Positions 36,303 to 48,794 are shown, counted from the stretch's first letter. The stretch: DNA of 64,000 nucleotides from Perlabentimonas sp964490015 (GCA_964490015.1 CAZBBA010000002.1:39200-103199), one strand, 5' to 3'. Notes: generated by a model not told the origin, from the sequence alone. A program made the numbers and translations.

Positions 36303-39300
36303 CTATTTCTCCTTTACCATTCGGAATATGGTGCTTCGGCCATCGTTGGTGATTAGACGAAGCAGATACACACCCGAAGGCAGCGTTTGAGTATGAATTC
36401 TATCCATTCCATCGAGTTGAACCTCCAAAACTTTTTGGCCAGCCATATTGGTAATTATGGCTCGGTTAACGATTTGTGGGTTCGAGATTCTAATCTCGTG
36501 ATTGAATGGGTTGGGGAACAAGATTATCTGCGTTAGCTCATCAAGTGGTGCACTTACGGCAATCAAGCTAATGTTTACCTCTTTGTCTTGTCCATCAACG
36601 GTGAAATCTGAAGTGTAATCGTTATAATCGGTCTTCTTCACAGCTAGGCTATAAGATCCATCGGGAAGTTGTATTGTGGCCACTCCTGTTGTATTTGATA
36701 CTACTGGGTTAAACCCGTTAACAGTAATCTCTGCTCCCTCAACCGGAGCACCGCTTGTATTCTGCACCGTGAAAGTTACCGTATAGTGAGGTGTTGTCGA
36801 AACCTCTACTTTGAGCTTATTACTTTCGCCCTCACAGGTAGCTTTTGTAACAAGTACGCTGTACTCGCCTGGTTGATCGGCCTCGTAGCTATTAGTAATC
36901 GCACCGACAATTGGCGAACCATCGAGTAGCCACTGGTATGCATCGGCATTATCTATATCAACCGTAAAGGTTACAGCAATAGTCTCGCCATCGCCCCAAA
37001 CAAGCTTGTCGTCGGTAGTGATAACAGGTTCAGGAATAGCATTTATCGCTATTGTGACACTATTGCTTGTGCCAGAACATGCACCAGCAACCAATTCGAC
37101 AGAATAAATTCCTGCTTGTGTTGCAATATATGTCGATTGCGTTGCATTTTCGATTTCAGCACCATTGAGCTTCCACTGATACGAATCGGCTGTGGTAATA
37201 TCGACCGTTAGGGTAACGTTTATCTCATCACCCTCACAGAGTTCTGTTGCGCTTAAGGCTGATACAATTGGGTGTAGTTCGTCTTCCTCAACAATAGTGA
37301 TTGAATTACTAACACCCTCGCATCCATTAACCACAACCCGAACCGAATACTCACCAGGGCTATCTGCTGTATAGCCAGCGGAGGTTCCGCCATCGATATC
37401 AACATCATTAAGAGTCCACTGGTATGCGGATGCATCTGATATATCGACAACTAGATTAACACTTATTGATGTTCCTGTGCACCAGGAAATGGGATCGATT
37501 GTGCTAATTATTGGAGTCGGTTTTGGAGTTACAACAACTTCGAGCACGTTGCTGAAAGCGGTCTCCTCGCCCAGTGAAACTTCAACTTTATACTCTCCGT
37601 CGAGGTTGGCGATATAGGTTGCACTTTGGGCATTCTCGATTGCCACATCGTTTCTGTACCATTGATAGGAATGGGCATTGGCAACACTAACCTCAAAATT
37701 CACAGTAATTACTTCGCCCTCGCACCAGGTAAGAGGATCGAGCGTGGAAATAGTAGGAACTAGCTGCTCAACCTGAACAACCTCAATCTCGTTGCTCACG
37801 CCAGAACAGCCGTCAACGGTTACCAATACAGAGAATTTACCAGTTTGATTTGCTTTATAATCAGGCTGATTAGCACCAGCAATCTCATCACCATTGAGAA
37901 GCCACTGATATGCATCGGCGTTTTCGACATCAACCTCAAATGCAACGCTTACTAGTTCACCCTCGTAGAAAGTAATCCTGTCGATAGTTGAGATTATGGG
38001 TTTTGGATTCTCAGTAACCGCGATTAACAACTCATTGCTAGTGGCTGAACAGCCATTTACAACGACCTCGGCCGAATACAAGCCCTCGAGCGTTGCGGTA
38101 TAGTCCATAATATTAGCACCAGTTATTGGAGTGCCATTGATCAACCACTGATATGAATCTGAATTTGATATGTTTACCGTTAGATTAACGTTTACGGCCT
38201 CACCCTCGCAAATAGTTAAACTCGAAAGGGCAGAAACAACAGGTTCGGGTCTATCAATTTCAGAAACGGTTAACACGTTGCTTGTGCCTGAACAACCGTT
38301 AACGGTAACCTCCACGGCATAATCTCCAGATTGTGTTGCCACAAATTCCTCTGTTATTGCACCATCTATGGGTTGCCCATCGTGAAGCCACTGGTATGCA
38401 TCAGCATCTTCTATATCGACGGTAAACGTAATATCAATTTCATCACCTTCGCAAACATTGAGATTGTAAAGAGAGCTAATAGTTGCATGCGGCAATGGTT
38501 TGATAGTTACCGTAACATCTGCTAATGAAGCACAACCTGTTTCGAATATGGTACCAGTTAATGTGTAGGTTTTGGTTTCGGTTGGAGTAAACGAAACTCC
38601 ATCTACAACACCATTATTCCAACTATACTCATTTGCATTGCCGGAGGCAACAAGAGTAACGCTTTCGCCTCCACAAATCTCAAAATCGGCAGGAGCGTTA
38701 ACAACAGGAAGAGGATTAACAACAATTTCAATCTCATCGCTTAAGCCAACGCATCCATTTACAACTACGCCAAGGGAATATACACCAACTTGAGTGGCAG
38801 TATAGGAGTTGGAATTTGCATTAAGAATAGGATCGCCATTTAGCAACCACTGATATGTATCGGCATCGGCAATGCTCGATGATAGTTCTACGTTAATACT
38901 CTCATCCTCGCAATAGAACAGCAGATCATCGGTTAGGATTAAGGGTTCAGGATTATCAACAATGACCACCGAAAGTTCATTGCTTATACCCAAACATCCC
39001 TTAACATCAACCTCAACCGAATACACGCCGGGCTCAACTACAGTATAATTCCGTGTAGTTGCATCGAGTATTGGCATACCATTGAGCAACCACTGATATG
39101 ATAAAGCATCGGCAATATCAACAGTTAATCCTACCGCAACCGGATCGCTTGCGCAAACCGAAAGACTGGACGTACTTGAAATAACTGGAACGGGATGTGG
39201 ATTAACAATTACAGTAGTTGGATTGGATGCAACCTCGTTGCAAACGCCATTCTTAACAACTGCCCGGAACTGTGTAGTTTGAACTAATTCATCGCTTGTA

Positions 39301-41452
39301 AAAGTTGTTCCATTATGCGCGATTTCTATCCAAGTTGCACCATTGTTTATGGATGACTCCCATCTTACCACATCGCCAAGTTGCCCTGTAAGGGAAAGGA
39401 TTTCGCTTGTTTGTCCAACGCAAATCTCGGAGCCACCAATCACATCGCCTCCAACCGAAAGGGGTTCAATATCCACATTAAACACCTCGGAATTTACGGT
39501 TGCACAGCTACCATTCTTAACCCGAACCCTAAAGGCGGTGGGTTTGGTAAGCAGACTGCTCTCGTATGAGGTTAAACCTTCAGTCCCCGGAATATTATTC
39601 CACTGTAGGTTATCGCCAGTATCGTTATACTGCCAGCGCAGTATCGCACCCTCAAAGTCCTGAAGGGTCATCAATCCGCTGGTTGTACCATGGCAAACAA
39701 GCGATTCTCCAACAATTTCTCCTCCAATCGATTGAATTACCTCTACCTCCGTAAATTCGGAAGGCAACTCTTCGCAAACACCACTCTTAACTATTGCCCT
39801 AAATCGGGTAGTTTCGGTTAGCGTTCCGCTTGTATATGTAGAAGATGTAATTGATATAGGTATCCACGCGTCGAAAGGTGCAATGGCTTTTTCCCATCGA
39901 ATAATATCACCCAAATAATCCTCAAGGGTTAACAGTCCACTAATGCTACCAGAACAAATCACAGATCCTCCTCCAACAACACCTGGTTGGGTTTGAGGAT
40001 CAACATAAATGGTAACCTCATCTGTTAATTCACAACCTGTTTCAGTAATAACACCAGTAACCTTATATGTTTTGGTTTCAGTAGGGGTAAAAGCTTCGCC
40101 GTTGGTCACGCCATTATCCCAGGTATAGGTATCGGCAGTTCCTGCTCCGGTTAAGGTTACTGCCTCGCCGGTGCAGATGGCAAAGTCGGCGGGGGCGGTT
40201 ACCGTGGGCAGCGGGTTAACCGTTATAACGACCTGATCGGTGCTCTGGCAGCCTGTTGCGGTGATAGTCCCCGTTACCGTGTAGGTTTTGGTTTCTGTCG
40301 GCGTAAAGGCTACGCCATTGCTTACGCCATTATCCCAGGTGTAGGTGTCGGCAATGCCTGCTCCAGTCAGGGTTACTGCCTCGCCGGTGCAGATGGCAAA
40401 GTCGGCGGGGGCGGTTACCGTGGGCAGCGGGTTAACAGTTATCGTTACCTGATCGGTGCTCTGGCAACCTGTGCCTGTGATAGTTCCCGTTATCGTGTAG
40501 GTTTTAGTCTCGGTGGGGGTAAAAGTTACGTCATTTGTCACACCATTATCCCAGCTATAGGAATTGGCATTGCCTGCTCCACTAAGTGTAACAGACTCGC
40601 CAGAACAAACGGCAAAATCGGCAGGTGCAGTAACCGTGGGTAGCGGGTTAACTGTTATGGTTGTTGATAATGAATTTTGCTCCTCACAAACACCGCTCTG
40701 AACAACTGCCCTATACTGAGTTGTAGAAGAAAGAATTCCTGGTGTATAGGTAATGGCCGTATGAATAATGGGGCTCCAAGTTAAACCATCTGCTGTAGAT
40801 TCCCACCTAACAATTGATCCTACATGACCCGATAATGATATTTCAGGACTAGCATCACCCTCACAAACAGGTGCACCACCCGAAACACTACCACCAACAG
40901 TTGCGGGATCAACGTAAATAGTTACAAAACCCGAAGCCTGCTCATCGCAAACACCACTCTTTACTACAGCTCTAAAATGGGTTGTTTGGGTTAGAACTCC
41001 TGATGTGTATGTTTCTGAGGTATGGCTTATTGTTGTCCAAGCTATAGTATTGGCTGAAGACTCCCACCTAATCACATCACCAATATGACCACTTAGTGTT
41101 AATACTCCACTTGTGCTACCATTACATACTGTTTTTTCTCCCGATACAGAACCACCAATGGTTTGTGGATCAATATTCCAAGAAACTATATTATAAACGC
41201 CATCAGAGCAGTAATCAGCTGTTCTTCTGGTACGAATATCAATTGAGTTTAGCCCTGTTGTGCTGATTAAACTACCAGACGAGTAATTTGTCCATGCTCC
41301 TCCATTGGTACGGTACTCCAGCTCATCTACGCCATTACCGCCTGAGCCAACCGATAATGTTGCTGAAACGGATGTGCCCTCGCAGATATTGGCGATGTTG
41401 GGCGTTTTGGCTAACGTGCCCGAAACCGGGGTGGCCTCCACGGTCCAACTTA
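36303..41452 (-). CDS. Giant type IX-secreted repeat protein, C-terminal part (gap-interrupted)
   Basis: This frame, open from the gap to a stop at 36303, encodes about 1716 residues. In order it has the last two 89-residue repeats, Ig-like domains of the RWE...FRAVVKxGVC type (about five), three near-identical 72-residue Ig/PKD-like repeats, nine YQWLLNG-type Ig-like domains of about 81 residues, a carboxypeptidase-regulatory-like domain (TVQNTSGAPVEGAEITVNG) and a C-terminal type A sorting domain (LFPNPFNHEIRI, GVYLLRLIT, MVKEK). The sorting domain is recognised by the type IX secretion system, so the protein is surface-anchored or released. It is the same gene as 41553-46896; the frame offset across the gap comes from the arbitrary 100 Ns. 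Confidence 0.85.
36790..39200 (-). repeat. Tandem Ig-like coding repeats of about 243 bp
   Basis: Nine copies of a roughly 81-residue unit are recognised by a conserved YQW(L/I/K/T)(L/N)(N/D)G core and a CEGE-like or CSGTSN-like boundary. A single 72-residue unit of the other repeat family is embedded near 38490-38720. Nucleotide identity between copies is moderate. Confidence 0.75.
40010..40660 (-). repeat. Three tandem 216-bp (72-residue) repeats
   Basis: Copies share PTVTAPADFA, TPTETKTYT and GCQSTDQ. A 66-bp stretch is identical between 40155-40220 and 40371-40436, exactly 216 bp apart, which points to recent duplication or gene conversion. Confidence 0.85.
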
Positions 41453-43280
41453 NNNNNNNNNNNNNNNNNNNNNNNNNNNNNNNNNNNNNNNNNNNNNNNN
41501 NNNNNNNNNNNNNNNNNNNNNNNNNNNNNNNNNNNNNNNNNNNNNNNNNNNNTACCACCGGAGCCAGCGGTTAATGTGGCTGAAACTGAGGTGCCCTCGC
41601 AGATATTTGCGGTATTGGGCGTTTTGGCTAACGTGCCCGAAACCGGGGTGGCCTCCACGGTCCAACTTATGGTGTTGTAATCGGCAGCGCTGCAATAGCT
41701 GGCCGTGCGACGAGTGCGGATTTCCACGGTGCTTACACCTGCGGTGGGAATAGAACTTCCCGACGTGTAATTTGTCCATGTTCCACCGTTGGTGCGGGAC
41801 TCCAGCTCATCGACGCCGTTACCACCTGAGCCAGCCGATAATGTGGCTGAAACTGAGGTGCCCTCGCAGATATTTGCGATGTTGGGCGTTTTAGTCAGCG
41901 TGCCCGAAACCGGGGTGGCCTCTACAGTCCAACTTACAATGCTGTAATCGGCAGCGCTGCAATAGCTGGCCGTGCGACGAGTGCGGATTTCCACGGTGCT
42001 TACACCTGCGGTGGGAATAGAACTTCCCGACGTGTAATTTGTCCAAGTTCCGCCGTTGGTGCGGGACTCCAGCTCATCGACGCCATTACCACCTGAGCCA
42101 ACTGTTAATGTGGCTGAAACGGGTATGCCCTCGCAGATATTGGTTGCATCGGGTGCTTTGGCCAGCGTGCCCGAAACCGGGGTGGCCTCCACGGTCCAAC
42201 TTATGGTGTTGAAGTCGGCAGGGCTGCAGTAGCTGGCCATGCGGCGGGTGCGGATCTCCACGGTGCTTACACCTACGGTGGGAATAGAACTGCCAGACGT
42301 GTAATTTGTCCAAGTTCCACCGTTGGTGCGGGACTCCAGCTCATCGACACCATTGCCGCCTGAGCCTACAGTAAACGTAGCGGAAACTGATGTGCCCTCG
42401 CAGATATTTGCGAGGTTGGGCGTTTTGGCCAGCGTGCCCGAAACCGGGGTGGCCTCCACGGTCCAGCTAACGGTGTTGTAATCGGCAGGGCTGCAGTAGG
42501 TGGCCATACGGCGGGTGCGGATCTCCACGGTGCTTACACCTGCGGTGGGGATAGAGCTTCCCGACGTGTAACTTGTCCAAGTTCCACCGTTGGTGCGGGA
42601 CTCCAGCTCATCGACGCCGTTACCACCGGAGCCAGCGGTTAATGTGGCTGAAACTGAGGTGCCCTCGCAGATATTGGTTGCATCGGGTGTCTTGGCCAGG
42701 TTTCCACTAACTGGAGTGGTTTCAATATCCCAAGTAACCGTTACATAGCCCGATGGACTACAGTAATCGGCTAATCTTTGCGAGCGAATCTCCACCTTGG
42801 CTTTACCTGTGGTATTAATATTGTTTCCCGAAGTATAACTAGTCCACGTTGACCAACTCATACCATCAAAAACCCTATACTCCTCCTTATCTGTCCCATT
42901 GCCTCCAGAACTTTCATTTAAACTAGCAGAAACTAAAGAACCTTCACAAACATTCGCTAGATTGGGTGTTTTTGCATATGAACCCGATACAGGGGTTTCC
43001 TCCACCAGCCAGCTTACAGTAGTGTATGCAGAAGGGCTACAGTAATCGGCAAGTCGACGAGTTCGTATTTGTACCTGTTTTACATTCGCAGTTAAAATAT
43101 CCGAACCAGACGTATAAGCTTGCCAATCAGTCCAGATTACACCATCGCTACTAGTTCTAGACTGAAGTTCATCCGTACCATTTCCACCTGATCCTGCAGT
43201 TAGCGAGGCTGAAACTACCGTTCCCTCGCAAATATTATCAACACTAGGATCTTTTGTAAGTGAGCCCGCAACTGGAGTTG
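41175..43280 (-). repeat. Tandem 267-bp (89-residue) repeats, eight copies including one split by the gap
   Basis: The mark GCCCTCGCAGATATT recurs at 41593, 41860, 42127, 42394 and 42661, exactly 267 bp apart. Each unit has a CEGTSVSA core, a GSGGNGVDELESRTNGG core and a VEIRTRR..YCS core. Units nearest the gap are almost identical in DNA, and outer ones are more diverged. The next mark below the gap is at 41376, only 217 bp from 41593. Confidence 0.92.
41453..41552. other. Assembly gap of 100 Ns inside the 267-bp repeats
   Basis: One hundred Ns, a common placeholder length for an unknown gap, interrupt the giant gene. Comparison with the next repeat copy shows that one unit would be completed by 150 missing bases. 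Confidence 0.98.
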
Positions 43281-46200
43281 GCTCTATGGAAACCAATGCA
43301 CCTCCACTCATCCCAATGGTACAGCCAGTAGTTGAATTGGTAGCAACCACAGTATATGTTCCCGCTCCAGTTTGATTTCCAAAACTAATGGTACTGCCTG
43401 TGCCTGGAATTGGGCTACCAGTATCACTTGAATTTAATCTTAACTGATAATTCACTCCAGATTGCGACCCATCGAGACCAACAGCAACTCCATCACTTTC
43501 CGAACAGTACTCACCTCCACCGGTTACATTATAAACATTAGGTGACACATTAGTTGACTCAAGAGTAATTGGATAATCGAGGTAACAACTATTCTCATCG
43601 GTTACTCTCACAAAATAATCACCTATGCCTAACCCTGACTGGTCCTTTTGTGCCGGCACAGTTATACTTGGGCCTGTCCAAAAATATGTTTTTGTCCCCG
43701 TTCCGCCCGAAACAGTTAAGCCAATGCTTCCGTTTGTTGATTCTGGGCACGTTGGTTTATTCTCTAGATGAGAAACTGACAATGCGCTCGGCTCGCCAAC
43801 GGTAACATTGAAGGATCTTGAGCATCCAACATCATCGCGAATAGAAATGGTGTAAATGCTTGCTGTTAAGCCAGTGAAAAAATTATTTGATTGGTAGACT
43901 CCGCCTCCAATTGAATACTCGTACCCCGAGTTAGAGCCTCCTGCTACACCAATTATGTCGATTCTACCATTGCTACCGCCATTGCAACTTGGTTCTGTAA
44001 CAGGAAAAGTTGCCGAAATTTGGTCTGGCTGAGAAACCGAGGCGGCTTTTGACTTCTTACACCCCTTACTATCGGTTACGGTTACTGAGAAATTGCCAGC
44101 CTTGAGGTTAGTAATTGTTGATGAGGTTAGAGTATTGGACCAAACCTGGGTATACCCGCCATTACCACCCGTAATACCGGTTATTGATAATTCCCCATTG
44201 CTTCCGCCATAGCAAGTAACTGGTGTTTCGGCTATGGTGATAGCAATATCATCGGGTTGGGTTATTGTTGTTGGGAATGAGGCCTCACAAAGATTCGCAT
44301 CTTTTACATAAACGGTGTAGATTCCAGCTGTTCGCCCTGTAATATCTTTTGATGTGGCAATCTGAACATCTGAGACATCCTTCCACACATATGAATATGG
44401 CAAAACTCCCCCTGATAGAGAAAGTGTTGCGCTACCATTTGATCCGTTATAACACGTTACCGCGGTGGGTGTTACACCTCCTGTAATTGCTGTTGGTTGG
44501 GTTATTTCAATATTATCAATTATGTGTTCATTATCCGTTAATGGATCGCTGTCGTCATCATAAGTTACAACAACTTTATATGTTGCAGCCAATAGGTCAG
44601 AAGCTGTTGCAGTTGTAGAAAGGACATCGCCACCTGTGCTTAAAGTCCAACTATAGGTTATAGGATTATCAGGAAATCCATCGGGTTTAAAATAGCTAAC
44701 AGTTGCTGATCCTGAATTGTCGCCGTTGCAAAGCACATTGGTTTTAGATGAGATCCAGATGCTAAAAAACTGCTCGTCAACAACTGTAAAGGATTTATCT
44801 TGAGTACAGCCTGCACCATCGGTTACGGTTACTGTATAATTCCCTTCGTCATTAAGTCCGGAAATATCCTCATCTGTGGAAGAGTAAACATTTGGCCCTA
44901 CCCAACTAAAGGAAAAATCGCCCGGAAAAGCTCCGGTTCCACCACTTACAGCTGAAATGTTTACAGCGCCATTGTTGCCCGGATTTGTAATATTGGTAAC
45001 AGAGCCTGAAATAACAATCTCATCGGGATCGGTGAGAGTGTAAGTATCATTAAACTGACAACCATTCTCGTCGGTAATACAAAGGCAGTATGTTCCAGCT
45101 ATTAGGCCAGATTGATCCTCGTCGGTTGCCACCAGACCGAATCCATTATCGGTTGTCCAGAAGTAGGTGAGCGTTCCTGTACCACCTGAAGGGTGGATGT
45201 CAATTGCACCATTATCACCCCCTGGACACGTTACGTTAGTAATATTGGGTGTGCCAGTTGTAATAGCAGTGGGTTGAGTAATGGTGTATGTGGTTGAGGC
45301 CTCCTTATCGTTTGAGTCGGTAACGGTGATCCTATAAACACCTGGTTCAAGGTCGGTTGCAGATGCTTCGGTAAGTGCCGGGACAACCACATCATCTTTA
45401 CGCCAAACATAGGTGTATGGGGCTGTACCAAAGTAAGTGGTAACTGTAAGTTCGCCATCATTGGAGCCATGGCAGGTAAGATTTTTCTTATGGTTAAATA
45501 CGGCGGAGAAAGGGTTTTGGTATTTGGCAACAAATCCGTCTGAGAAAGTTGAGTATGTATTATTTAGTTGATCGAGAGTACCAATTGATAAATTTGCTGA
45601 CCTAAAATAACCGCCTATATATGTATTTCCATCCCCATCATAAACAACCGCTTGTCCTCTATCTTCTGCTGTGCCCGAAACCGAACCAGCAGTAATGGGG
45701 TTCCCATCAATATCGAAAACAAAAAAACCAGCATCGTTACCACCACCAGATGTTATGGTAGTATTATTAAATAAAACCGAGTTGGAGAAGTACCCCGAAC
45801 ATACCATTATATTTTCGTGTATCTGAATGCCATATCCGCTGTCAGCACCAGAACCTCCAATTACTGTATGCCATATTAAGGTTCCTTCAGAATTGTAACG
45901 AGCTGTAATAATATCAACACTGCTTGCAGAATACGATACAGGGGGATCGATATCATTCTTATCAATATTTCCAGCATTTTGAACATACCCAATAATATAA
46001 ACATTATTATCATAATCAATTATGGAGTTCAACTGGTCGTCGGAAGTGCCACCTCCACCTGCAGTACGAACCCACTGAGGCACACCACTTGAACTAAGTT
46101 TCACTAAAATAATATCACCACTACCCCTGGTGGTGTAACCACTCCCCCCTATGGTAATAGTGCCATTATTGGCTCCCCCTAAATAGATAGAATTGTCATC

Positions 46201-46896
46201 GGCAAGGGCAAGGGCACGAAAGATTGTTTGGCTGCCAGTATTGGCAAATTCTACCGACCAATTATATGAAGCATCAGTATTGAACGAGGCGACAAACATG
46301 CGACGGGGATTTGCCCCAGCATTGTAAGAATCATTGATTATTCCATCGCCAATGGTGACATCGCTTATAAAAAGACCTGTTACAAAAATGGCACCATCGC
46401 TACGAACGGCCATACCCGTGACCCTGTCGTTATTCGCCCCCCAGGCAATATTCTTTGCCCACAGAATTGTTCCATCTGACTTATACTTAGCAATAAACCC
46501 ATCGAAACCACCCGTGCTGGTAATAGTTTGACCATCGAAATTGCAAGTGTTTTGAAATCCACCGGAAATATAAACATTGCCCAATTCATCGACTCTCACA
46601 TGGGATGCCAACTCATTGCCGGTGCTTCCAGCAACCCTTACCCATTGTATTTCACCATCGAGGTTTGTTTTTACCAGGTACAGGTCATTGCTTCCTGTTG
46701 AAAGATACTCAACCCCGCCAAGGGTTAGTGTACCCCTGAATATTCCGTATGTATATAGGAAATTACCATCCCGAACGACATCAACAACTTCTGTATTATC
46801 GCCAGTTGATTTTACATGCAAAGCCCAATCCCAGTTTTGAGCAAAAAGGTTTGCGAAGAATAGTAAACCAACAAAAAGTAAAAGTATTCGTCTCAT
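41553..46896 (-). CDS. Giant SprB-like type IX-secreted repeat protein, N-terminal part (gap-interrupted)
   Basis: The product begins with a signal peptide (MRRILLLFVGLLFFANLFAQ). Residues about 22-465 are SBBP-like beta-propeller repeats (LGNVYISGGF, GAIFVTGLF, NSIYLGGA, NTYIGGYF). About 465-1115 is a series of roughly eight SprB-type repeats (CxGxxNGxxxL...GTYxVxVTDxxGC). A short domain follows, then the 89-residue repeats from about 1207 to the gap. With the C-terminal part the full protein would be about 3547 residues if the gap is 150 bases (10,644 bp). SprB is the mobile adhesin of gliding Flavobacterium, but resemblance here is limited to shared repeats, so gliding should not be assumed. 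Confidence 0.85.
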
Positions 46897-46918
46897 CTTA
46901 TTTTTTTATTTGCAATAA

Positions 46919-46926
46919 CAAATATA
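46919..46926 (-). promoter_or_regulatory. -7 promoter box of the giant gene
   Basis: TATATTTG on the minus strand matches TAnnTTTG, 22 bases before the ATG at 46896. No -33 box is clear. A weaker plus-strand TAGTTTTA at 46949-46956 could serve the divergent sulfotransferase gene. Confidence 0.5.
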
Positions 46927-46986
46927 GCTCCCTTTAAAAATAATAATGTAGTTTTACATCAACAATTTAAGGCATTACATCAAATC

Positions 46987-47877
46987 ATGGAGGTATTTTT
47001 CCATATTGGGTACCCAAAAACAGCTTCTACTTGGCTACAAGAGAAACTATTCCCTAATATAAAAAAGTTTCAATACATAGGCAACAGGGAAACTGGTCGG
47101 TTTTTCTTTGAGAGTGATGCCTTTCTATTCAATCCAGAAGATATATATCAACACTTGCAGTGTTATACGGAGGCATCAAGATATTTGTTTAGTTCTGAGC
47201 TGCTTTCCACTCCAATAAACTATGGATGGCATAACGGAACTATCTCAAAAACTTGTGCAGATAAAATAAAAATGGCATTCCCTGCCGCAAAGATATTAAT
47301 CTTCATTAGAAACCAGCAAAGTCTTGCCGCATCAGCTTACCAGCAGTATATTAAAAACGGGGGAACGTATAGCGTAAAGCATTTCCTTTACAACAGCCAT
47401 TTTTCTTGTAATCATTTACTTTTTGATGGGCTAATATCGTACTATGACAAGCTATTTGGGAAAGAGAACGTGTATATCTTTTTCTTTGAAGATTTTGTGA
47501 AGAACCCTAGAGGCTTTATTGAGTCCTTCTGTAACCTTTACGGCTTTGAGGTAGATGTTGATACATTAGATTTTAATATTGTAAATAGAGGTTTACGAGT
47601 AGGGTTTATACCCCTTATCCGTTTCTTAAATTTATTCCATGCAAAGCCTATTGGAAGGAAAAGAATGGTTCTAAAGCTGCCAAAGTTTGTTGGTATTATT
47701 AACAGATTAATTAAGCCATTTAATCAATTCAGAATATTTGGTAATTACGCCAAATATCAGAACATATTAGACAATAAGGATATTGAATACTTCAGGAAGA
47801 CTTTTGCAGAATCGAACAACAAGCTTGCGAGAAGGGTTAGTTACGAAAAACTCAAAGAACATGGGTACCTCTTATGA
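46987..47877 (+). CDS. Sulfotransferase
   Basis: The 296-residue cytoplasmic protein has the PAPS-binding loop GYPKTASTWLQ near residues 7-17 and the second PAPS motif in ILIFIRNQQSLAASAY near 100-115. A third recognisable part is the YIFFFEDFVKNPRGFI segment. Such enzymes move sulfate from PAPS to hydroxyls of sugars or small molecules. It is the first gene of a plus-strand run divergent from the giant gene, and overlaps the next gene by four bases (ATGA). Base composition is noticeably A+T-rich compared with genes outside 47-52.8 kb, which may mean transfer. Confidence 0.85.
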   Translation: MEVFFHIGYPKTASTWLQEKLFPNIKKFQYIGNRETGRFFFESDAFLFNPEDIYQHLQCYTEASRYLFSSELLSTPINYGWHNGTISKTCADKIKMAFPAAKILIFIRNQQSLAASAYQQYIKNGGTYSVKHFLYNSHFSCNHLLFDGLISYYDKLFGKENVYIFFFEDFVKNPRGFIESFCNLYGFEVDVDTLDFNIVNRGLRVGFIPLIRFLNLFHAKPIGRKRMVLKLPKFVGIINRLIKPFNQFRIFGNYAKYQNILDNKDIEYFRKTFAESNNKLARRVSYEKLKEHGYLL

Positions 47878-48794
47878 TTAGCAGTCCAATAATTCACATA
47901 GGCTACCCAAAAACAGGTACAAAATGGCTACAAAAAAACCTGTTTCCCAATCTTGAGGGATGTTTTTTCCTTAATCGTCCACAAGTATTTGATTTATTGA
48001 TTAAACCTGATACATTCGAATTTTCTGCCACGGAATGCAAACAGCAAATAGACAAACTAGCTCAAGGACGAAGGGTTGCAATATCGGAGGAGTTACTGCT
48101 GGGAGGACTTGACATTGGCTTTGGGGTCGGAGAGTTTATTGTTACAATGGCCAACCGATTAAAAAGTGTTTATAGCGATGCGCTTATCATAATCACACTA
48201 AGAAATCAGGTTGAAGCCATTTCATCGGTATATGGACACTACATCAAATCGGGTGGAACATATAGTCCATCTAGTTTTCTGGGTATAGAGGGACGGCATA
48301 AATCGTTCTACAAAAACCATCATCTATTCTCTCTTAAGTTTTTTGAGTACGATCGGATAGTTAATCATTACATGGAACTATTTGGCAAGGAAAAGGTTAT
48401 AATCCTTTACTACGAAGATTTTCTATCTGATCAGGTGCAATTTATTCAGGAATTCTCTAGGTTAGTTGGGATTCCCACAACCAATGCAATGCCCGTATTA
48501 AGGTTTGAGAACAAAAGACTGTCGTCAGCCTCGGTGAAAATAATGCGTTTACTAAACCGATTCACAGCAAAGAATACATATTTTAAGAACTACCTAATTA
48601 ATATTCCCACATTGTATTATCGAACTCTATCAATATCAGAAAAAATTGACTTATTGAAATGGTTTAAAGATAATCCTTACAAACTCCCGAAAAGCATAGA
48701 AGACACCATATCAAACTACTACAAGGCTAGTAACCAAAGACTAGTGAGTTTACATGGTTTGGATAGGGTTAAAACTTTAGGGTATCCCCTCTGA
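47874..48794 (+). CDS. Sulfotransferase
   Basis: The 306-residue protein is a paralog of the preceding one: HIGYPKTGTKWLQKNLFPNLEG is the PAPS loop, and IIITLRNQVEAISSVYGHYIKSGGTYS corresponds to the second PAPS motif and its following helix. VIILYYEDFLSD is conserved at the same place. Start overlaps the upstream stop as ATGA, so the pair is probably translationally coupled. Its 3' end overlaps the convergent gene at 48769 by 26 bp. Sulfate acceptor unknown. Confidence 0.85.
   Translation: MISSPIIHIGYPKTGTKWLQKNLFPNLEGCFFLNRPQVFDLLIKPDTFEFSATECKQQIDKLAQGRRVAISEELLLGGLDIGFGVGEFIVTMANRLKSVYSDALIIITLRNQVEAISSVYGHYIKSGGTYSPSSFLGIEGRHKSFYKNHHLFSLKFFEYDRIVNHYMELFGKEKVIILYYEDFLSDQVQFIQEFSRLVGIPTTNAMPVLRFENKRLSSASVKIMRLLNRFTAKNTYFKNYLINIPTLYYRTLSISEKIDLLKWFKDNPYKLPKSIEDTISNYYKASNQRLVSLHGLDRVKTLGYPL

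Noticed and set aside
41335..41452. Tail of the 5' giant frame continuing past the gap
   Set aside because: It is out of frame there; the true frame is that of 36303-41452. The shift is explained by the arbitrary gap length.
41288..41680. Plus-strand reading frames crossing the N gap
   Set aside because: They are antisense shadows of the 267-bp repeats and translate through unknown bases.
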